Assembly: GCA_018398585.1 (NCBI GenBank)
Contig: JAGTTD010000011.1
Span: 5,579,001 to 5,643,000, forward strand
Length of the DNA: 64,000 nt
Source: Simmondsia chinensis
Taxonomy: Eukaryota; Streptophyta; Magnoliopsida; Caryophyllales; Simmondsiaceae
Reading direction: 5' to 3'
The notes under the pieces are model-generated. The model saw only the letters and a program-made list of their open reading frames with translations, searched no databases and was not told the origin of the DNA. Numbering within the stretch: position 1 is the first letter of the stretch; every line of letters starts with the position of its first letter. Of the stretch, positions 57,929 through 64,000 are shown piece by piece. Made by a program: the position numbers and the translations under genes.

Positions 57929-58310
57929 CAACGTCTCCAAAAATCGTTGTTTGACCACGAACAACGCCTCCAATCAGGAATACAATTCCTAGAGGCTACG
58001 CTAAAAGTTAACAAGTCAGGTAGAATAATGTCTCCAAAAATTGTTGTTCGACCATGAACAACGCCTCCAATTGGGAATACAATTCCTAGAGGCAATGCTA
58101 AAAGTTACCAAGTCAGGTAGAACAACGTCTCCAAAAATCGTTGTTCGACCACGAACAACGCCTCCAATCAGGAATATAATTCCTAGAGGCTACGCTAAAA
58201 GTTAACGAATCAAGTAGAACAACGTCTCCAAAAACTGTTGTTCGACCATGGATGATGCCTCCAATCAGGAATACAATTCTTAAAGGCCATACCAAGAATT
58301 AAAAAATGGG
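57929..58310. repeat. Tandem array, four copies of a 97-bp unit
   Basis: Units start at about 57929, 58027, 58124 and 58221 (aaygtctccaaaaatcgttg...). Each has ACAACG and CGTTGT in opposite orientation and a GGAATACAATTCC dyad. Confidence 0.88.
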
Positions 58311-58698
58311 ATGGGACAACACCCACATTAACTACTTGCACAAGCAGTTATAAGCATCTTCCAGTACCTTGCCATGGGAAGAACCAACAAACATGATCCT
58401 TAAAGGGCTCGGGTTCTCTGAGCCCTAAAACAAATCCCAAAAGCTAAAAATGTTCATCAACAAAGAAGCATAGAACCAAATGCCAGCGTAAAATTGCAAC
58501 AAAGAAACCATGGATGGATAAACTAAAACAATATTCATTTAAAAGGACCTCACAGGTAACGCCTATAAAATTCTTCATAACTGATAATGTTCGTTAATAA
58601 AATCTTGACAATCCACATATTGTCGGAGCATTTGGATGTTATACACTTCACGGCCAAATGTGAACAGGTCCCATTCGCCCATGGAGTGGGGCGCTAAC
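58311..58698. other. LARD interior, 3' end before the LTR
   Basis: Unique sequence without a recognised gene. It ends in the purine-rich ATGGAGTGGGGCGC that probably acts as polypurine tract. Confidence 0.4.
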
Positions 58699-60023
58699 CG
58701 AAGAGGATAAAAATAACCAGATTAATATTAAAATAAGATAGCTAAATAATAACGAAAATTAAAAGCAAAATTCACAAAAGGACAAAAGTAACTCATCACA
58801 CTTTTCTCTCTCCTCCCTTCCCCTTCCCTACGTTTCCTTTCTCTCCTGACTCCCCTCTTTCTCTCTCCTCCTTTTCTCCTTCCCCACATCTCATCTTCTC
58901 TCTCCTCACATCCCCCTACCATCCTCTCTCTCCTCACTCAACCCCTCACGTCTCTCTCTCCTCTGCCGGCCACCACCGGTACCACCTGCATAGTGCCGCC
59001 TCTCTCGTGCCACCACCGGTACCAACTCATACCGGCCACCACAGGTGCCGCCTCGTACCTCAATACCGTCCACCTCGGCACCACTACCGCCCGCCTCTCT
59101 CTCTCCTCGGTCATCTCCCTCTCTCTCCACTACCGCCCGGCCACCGGTGCCGCCTAGCCTTGGGTATCGCCTGACCCATCCGGTACCAGCACCACCCCGG
59201 CACCACGCCAACGGTTCCGCCTCATCTTCTCTCTCTTCCACCGGGCACCATCTCACGCTCTCTCCACTATCGCTTGACCCTCTAGCCGGCACCACTCGAC
59301 TTCGGTACCGCCTCTACCTCGCTGGTACGACCACCCCAGTACCGCCTTATCTTCTCTCTCCTCTCTTCTCTACCGTCTCTCTCTCCTCTCCACCACGACC
59401 CTAGTACCACCTAACCACCGGTGCCACCTAGCCTCGGGTACCGCCTGACCCATCCGGTATCGCCTAACCCGTCCCGGTACCGCCGTCACCACCCCACTAC
59501 CGCCTTCTCCCCCCTCTTCTATAAATACCCCTTTTCTCTCCTCACAAGGGAGGGAAAGCTCCACACAGAGCAACCCCACACTCTCTCTCCTTTATCTCTC
59601 TCCTCTTGCTTGGGCCAGCTCCGACCACCTTCTCCGGTGCAACGCCGGCCACTTCGCCGCCACCCCGTCGCTGGTCTCCACCTCGCTAGTACGGATTATG
59701 GCCACCTCGCCGGTACTCTTCCTCCTCTCTCTCTTCAGGCCTATAAGGCCACCGTGCCCGCCATCAGCCACCAATGACCCCCTCTCCATATACGATAAGT
59801 ATTTATTATTGTTTATTTTACACTATTTGCTTATCATTTATTATTATTATGTCTTTTCTAACTTAGGCATCGGAGGGGTCTCCCGCGGGCAAACCCTTGG
59901 GTCCCTCTAACGGCCTCCTTCGTTTTGCAGGGGATATCAGGTCAAACGCTAGCAGCTGCTTTCTCAGCGAGGGCTTGAGCCCAGTCCTCATCCTAAAGAA
60001 CCTCACCAAAAATTCCCGAAACA
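58699..60023 (+). repeat. 3' LTR of the LARD-like element
   Basis: 1325 bp. It begins CGAAGAGG where the 5' LTR has TGAAGAGG, and ends GAAACA. It is about 130 bp longer because of extra repeated caccgcc/ctctccac segments around 59190-59290. TATAAATA at 59520-59527. Confidence 0.88.
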
Positions 60024-60028
60024 CTTGG

Positions 60029-61871
60029 GTTGCTAAAAAATATAATAAAACAAATCATGCATGGTGTTTGCTTTATTTTGTAATTAAGTGTGATGTGGTT
60101 GCCATAAAAGGAGAAAAATAAAAGCAAAACAAATTGTGCAAAAGGGATTCACCGCGGCTAGGGAGTGAGTCTATAGAACACGTCTTTGACCTCAACCGCT
60201 CACCATTTTTGGAGAAAAGGTTGTTATATTTTGGTGTATTTGACTTTGGTTATACCGTGAGTTCGGCTTATGCTTCAATTAAGAAGACTTTGTTCAATAT
60301 TTTTTGTAGATTATATATATATGTTGACAGAAAAATAAAGGGATATGGACCTAACTCAAGTGGCAGTTATAGTGACGAACATCTTTCCTCGTACACTTAA
60401 AAGTCAGGAATTGGGGTGGAGACAACCCCAAAAGTTCAATAGTCTACTTACAAGCCCGAGTCAATCAAAATTTTAAGCCTGGCACCTTTGGCTTATAATA
60501 ACTCGAATGAGTTTAGGTCTAACAAGATTAAGATGGAGCAAACCGTATTCAGGTCACTGGATTAGGACCAACTCAATCAAGGTCAAGCCTTGGTCGTCAA
60601 AGCTCTAATCAATGGTGCGAACCTAAGTTCACCTAACTTATCAAGCAGTGACAGCAGTGTTCAGACCAACAAATTCAAGGTTAAGCCTTGGCCGTCAAAG
60701 CCTTAAACTAAAGCCTCAATTCTTAACTTGTCGAAATTTGGAAACAGATTAAAACAAGAAGTTCATACGTGAAGCCCGATAGACTATATTACTGAAGAAA
60801 CAAGTACAACAAGTTCCATGCTATACTAAACTACATTAAATTACGCTACTCCTAAGAAAAGAGCACAAGTATGGTGTAAAGAAAACTTAAAGAAGTTTTG
60901 TATTGAGTGTATGTACTGATTTGGACTATCACAAAGTCTCTTATTTATAGAAAACTAAATAACTGCTACTTCCTAATTCTACGACAACTTCTCCCCACGT
61001 CAAGCCGCTAACCTTTTTTCGCGCATGTAAAAGATCAGTGAATGTGTCCATGATTCAGTATTGGAGGAAATTCCTTGGAGCCCACGTCCAAATTTCTAGC
61101 TAAAGTCCCCTCTAGAAGCCTCACGTTTTCTTGGATTAAGCTTAGTGTCCAAGTATCTGAAATTGCGCTCTAAGCAACTGTCTCGAGCTTAGAAACCACC
61201 TGTCTTGCAGCCCTCTTGGAAGTTCCTTGAGCTTAAGCTCCCTTTTACCCTTCAATCATCTCGAACCTCGAGTTGTTGATACCCTTATTAGGGTGATAAT
61301 CTTCTCAGGATGTTGGGCTCGAGACGCCATTATTTCAGCACCTCAAGGCCTAATTATCCTTGAGGAGGACCTCACGTGTTAAGCACGTGGCACTTTGCTC
61401 AAACCGGCGTTATCCCAGCTCCCTCAAATTTAGGGTGTAAACACATGAAATTATGCTCCTCCTTCGAACACACTAACTGGGCTCCATCTTTTTCCTTTTC
61501 TTTATTATTTCTCCTCTGTCTTTTTCTCTCTTCTTTAGTGGGTTTAAAGGTCAAACCCTGAGAAACATCTAAATAACCAAACAAAAAGACATAATGAATG
61601 ATGAAGGAAGCGCCACATGACGCCAATCTAGACGTGCAAGTAGAAAAACAAGCCGGCTGCTGAATTTTTCGAGCTAAGTCGACCTCGGTTTGATTAGACT
61701 CGTTTATTTAAAAGAGCTGCCCTTAAACAAGTCTAGCCAGCTCTCAAAACAGGTTAGACGAACACATGCCAAGTCCTTAACAAGTTAAGTCGAACCATCT
61801 CGCGAGTCGGCTTGGCTCATTTGCAACCTTAATTGGCATAATACTGTTATAATTGATAATTGTTTGTTGTG
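60029..61871. other. Anonymous intergenic DNA
   Basis: Host DNA beyond the LARD-like element. 60134-60400 holds an open frame without recognised family. 61655-61830 is the GAGCTC-type repeat. Nothing else identified. Confidence 0.35.
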
Positions 61872-61880
61872 TAAATTAAA

Positions 61881-62665
61881 GGTTAAATTATATATTAGTA
61901 CTCTGAGGTTTTGTGAAATAATTTTTTAGTCCACAAACTTTGCGAAATAACTTTTTAATCCACAAGTTTGGGGGAAATAATATTTTAATCCAAAATTGCC
62001 TTTAAATCTTTAACATAAATTTATAAAATAACAAAATTACCCTTACTAAAAATATTTTCACACTTCTATCCCCAAAAAAATATTTTTACACTAAAAAAGA
62101 AAAATGAATAAAAAAAACCCCCTCTTCCTTTTATCTCTCCTCCTTCCTTTTTCTCTCTCCTCCTCTTCGCTACCATCGCTGCCACCGTCTCTGGAGAAGG
62201 GTGGCAGAGGAGGACTCGGTGACCAGGGATAGGTGGTTGTTGACCCAGACGAAGGTGGGGTAGGGACAGAAGCGTAGGAGATGGCTAAGTAAAAGTGAGG
62301 GAGGTGGAGATTAGGGGAGAAAGAGAGTTGGAAAATACAGTCGGGGCTAAAGAGAGTGGCGTTGGGGCGGAGAAGTACCGCCAGCTCTGACAACGGCGGC
62401 GACGGTAGAAGAGAGGAGGAGGAGGAGGAAGAGAGATGAGAGAAATAAGGGATATTTATTTATTTTTCTTTTTTTTTTGTTTAGTGTTACAATATTTTTA
62501 GTAAGAGTATTTTAGTCATTTTATAAATTTCTGTTAAAGATTTAATGGTGATTGGACTAAAATATTATTTCACCCAAACCTGTAGACTAATAAATAATAT
62601 CGCAAAGTTTGTGGACTAAAAAAATTATTTCACCAAACCTCAGGATACTAATATGTAATTTTCTC
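61881..62665. mobile_element. Mutator-like non-autonomous element with long terminal inverted repeats
   Basis: The 9-bp duplication TAAATTAAA flanks it perfectly (61872-61880 and 62666-62674). Terminal inverted repeats of about 170-180 bp (61881-62060 and 62488-62665) carry the series gtccacaaactttgcgaaat, ttttagtccaa and taaaatrac. The core 62100-62460 is GC-rich, with a pyrimidine-rich left part and a purine-rich right part. No transposase. Confidence 0.88.
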
Positions 62666-62719
62666 TAAATTAAAAGCACAGATAGATAGACTTTCTAATG
62701 CTTTGTTTGTGCAACTGAG

Positions 62720-63745
62720 GCCAAGCATAAAAGACATTAAGATTGGACCGGAGTGCATACTGTAGAAAGAGTGCTTCAGATGCTTGGGTTCCATGGTGCA
62801 TTAAGACAGTGAAGTGGAAGTAGATGTCAACAACCGGATTGAAGTGGATTGGCATAAATGGAAGATGGCCTCTACGGTAATGTGCGACAGGAAGCTCCCG
62901 CTAAAGTTAACAGGAAAATACTATAAGACGGTAGTAAGACCGTTTACGTCTTACGGGACGGAGTGCTGGCCAGTTAAACATCATCACACACAAAAGCTGA
63001 AGGTGGCGGAGATGAGGATGCTAAGATGGATGTGTGGACATACAATGAAGAATATGATCAGAAATGACATTATAAGAAGTAAATTAGGCGTGGCCCCAAT
63101 CAAGGATAAGTTGAGAGACCAACGTCTGCGATGGTTTGGACATGTTAGGAGGAGACTGACCGCTGCTCTTATCAGAAGATGCGAACAACTCCATATCACA
63201 GATAGAAAGAGATGGAGAGGCTGACCAAAGAAGGGTTGGATGGAGGCAATCAGACAAGACCTCACATATCCCAACCTAAATGAGGAGATGACCCTAGATA
63301 GAGCTTGGTGGATGACCAGTATAGGTGTAGCCTATATAGCGGTCTAGGAGCGACGAGCACTTTTAAGCTAGTTTTAATGTCATGAGGATGTTTGCATGCC
63401 TGTTTGCCTACACTAAGTTTGCCACTTATGGGCTATTACCTTGTTGATGTATTGCTACTCTTTATACTCTCTATACTCTCTACACTCTTTATATGTTTGC
63501 ATTGTGTCGTTTTGTATGCCCTTTCACCTGGATGCTTGTTTGATTTTGCTTTTATGCATCCGTGCTTTCTAGGCTTTCTATGCTTTCCATGCTTCTCAGG
63601 TTGGGAGTTCTCGGAAACAGCCTCTTGTCAAGGTATCACCCTGAGGGGTAAGGCTGCATACATCTCACCCCTCCCAAACCGTGCTTACGTAGGAGCCCTT
63701 GTGCAACTGAGTGTGTTGCTGTTGTTGTTTGACAACTAAGTAAAG
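62720..63745 (+). pseudogene. RTE-type LINE, 3' end (5' truncated)
   Basis: From about 62776 it reads FRCLGSMVH, VDVNNRIEVDWHKWKMAS, VVRPFTSYGTECWPVKHHH, MRMLRWMCGHTMKNMIRNDI, GVAPIKDKLRDQRLRWFGHV and RRCEQLHI, the end of the RTE reverse transcriptase and its C-terminal tail. In-frame stops occur near 62806 and 63222. The 3' tail (TCGGAAACAGCCTCTTGTC, GGGTAAGGCTGCATACATCT) ends in ttgctgttgttgttt at about 63736. Same family as 6796-7445. Confidence 0.85.
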
Positions 63746-64000
63746 AAGGAAAGAGTAAGTTATTATCCCATCCATATTTGAATAAATCTATTAAAGAGGC
63801 ATAAGGGTAAAGAAAGGTAAACAAGTTATCCTCATTTAGCAATTGAATAAAGAGAGTTATAATTAAAATAAGGACAAAATTGCCCAAATTTTTTTTAAAA
63901 ATTTACCCTCCCCCTCTTTACCCCTAATTTGAGGATTAAAGTAAATGTAGGTAAAGGAGGGTAAAAGGGATAATGTGGCGTATTACTCCCCTTACCCCTC
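63746..64000. other. AT-rich DNA with a possible MITE end
   Basis: Words such as gggtaaagaaaggtaaa and accctccccctctttaccc oppose one another, suggesting a small inverted-repeat element running off the window. Not resolved. Confidence 0.25.

Larger units (their letters stand above)
40351..60023 (+). mobile_element. 19.7-kb non-coding LTR retroelement (LARD-like)
   Basis: 5' LTR 40351-41543 and 3' LTR 58699-60023 are flanked by a perfect CTTGG duplication (40346-40350 and 60024-60028). The primer-site region TTGGCACCGTCTGTGGGA (41545-41562) is of the TTGGCGCCGTCTGTGGGA type common in plant Tat/Ogre-like gypsy elements. A purine-rich ATGGAGTGGGGCGC precedes the 3' LTR. The interior has no recognisable gag, protease, polymerase or integrase on either strand and no open frame beyond about 110 codons outside the nested hAT. 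After removing the hAT the element is about 12.6 kb. It must rely on another element's proteins. Confidence 0.88.

Noticed and set aside
60134..60400. 88-residue open frame after the large LTR element
   Set aside because: No recognised domain, no splice or promoter context.

Overview
This is nuclear DNA of a flowering plant, most likely a eudicot. The evidence is two intron-rich genes with plant orthologues, GT-AG introns of several hundred bases to 11 kb, and dense plant-type LTR retrotransposons, TRIMs, an RTE LINE with related short copies, hAT and Mutator-like elements. The species cannot be named from the window.

Only two host genes are supported. On the + strand, 324-5417 holds the last seven coding exons of a boron/borate transporter (BOR family). 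Its 5' exons lie before base 1. On the - strand, 39894 down to 20738 holds a complete YKT6 R-SNARE gene: six coding exons totalling 600 bp (199 residues) spread over 19.2 kb. The 51-bp terminal exon, which carries the lipidation cysteines, lies 11.3 kb beyond the previous exon. The two genes are convergent and separated by about 15 kb of transposable elements.

Layout. 1-5.4 kb: BOR exons, with introns carrying a tRNA-like SINE relic and a MITE that contains a piece of a BOR exon. 6.3-7.4 kb: LINE remnants. 7474-18401: a minus-strand Ty1/copia element split by a plus-strand Ty3/gypsy element (9749-14943) with a perfect 5-bp target duplication. 19.0-20.4 kb: small DNA elements. 20.7-39.9 kb: YKT6. 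Its introns hold two LTR-like units in tandem (22076-25151), a foldback of viroplasmin-like sequence (27.4-28.5 kb), a SINE, and two TRIMs with LTRs, primer binding sites and target duplications or near-duplications.

40351-60023 is a single 19.7-kb LTR element bounded by a perfect CTTGG duplication. It starts about 460 bp upstream of the YKT6 start codon. I recognise no gag or pol in it. Its interior is largely tandem arrays (78, 62, about 40 and 97 bp units) and dispersed repeats that share short dyad symmetries. A 7.1-kb hAT transposon with a decayed transposase is nested exactly within a unit of the 62-bp array. After it come anonymous DNA, a 785-bp Mutator-like element with long terminal inverted repeats and a GC-rich core (61881-62665), and an RTE LINE 3' end (62.7-63.7 kb).

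All transposable element genes seen are broken. The large non-coding LTR element with its dyad-bearing arrays is the strongest candidate for something not well described. The split YKT6 gene is the most practically useful observation, because its last exon is easily missed.
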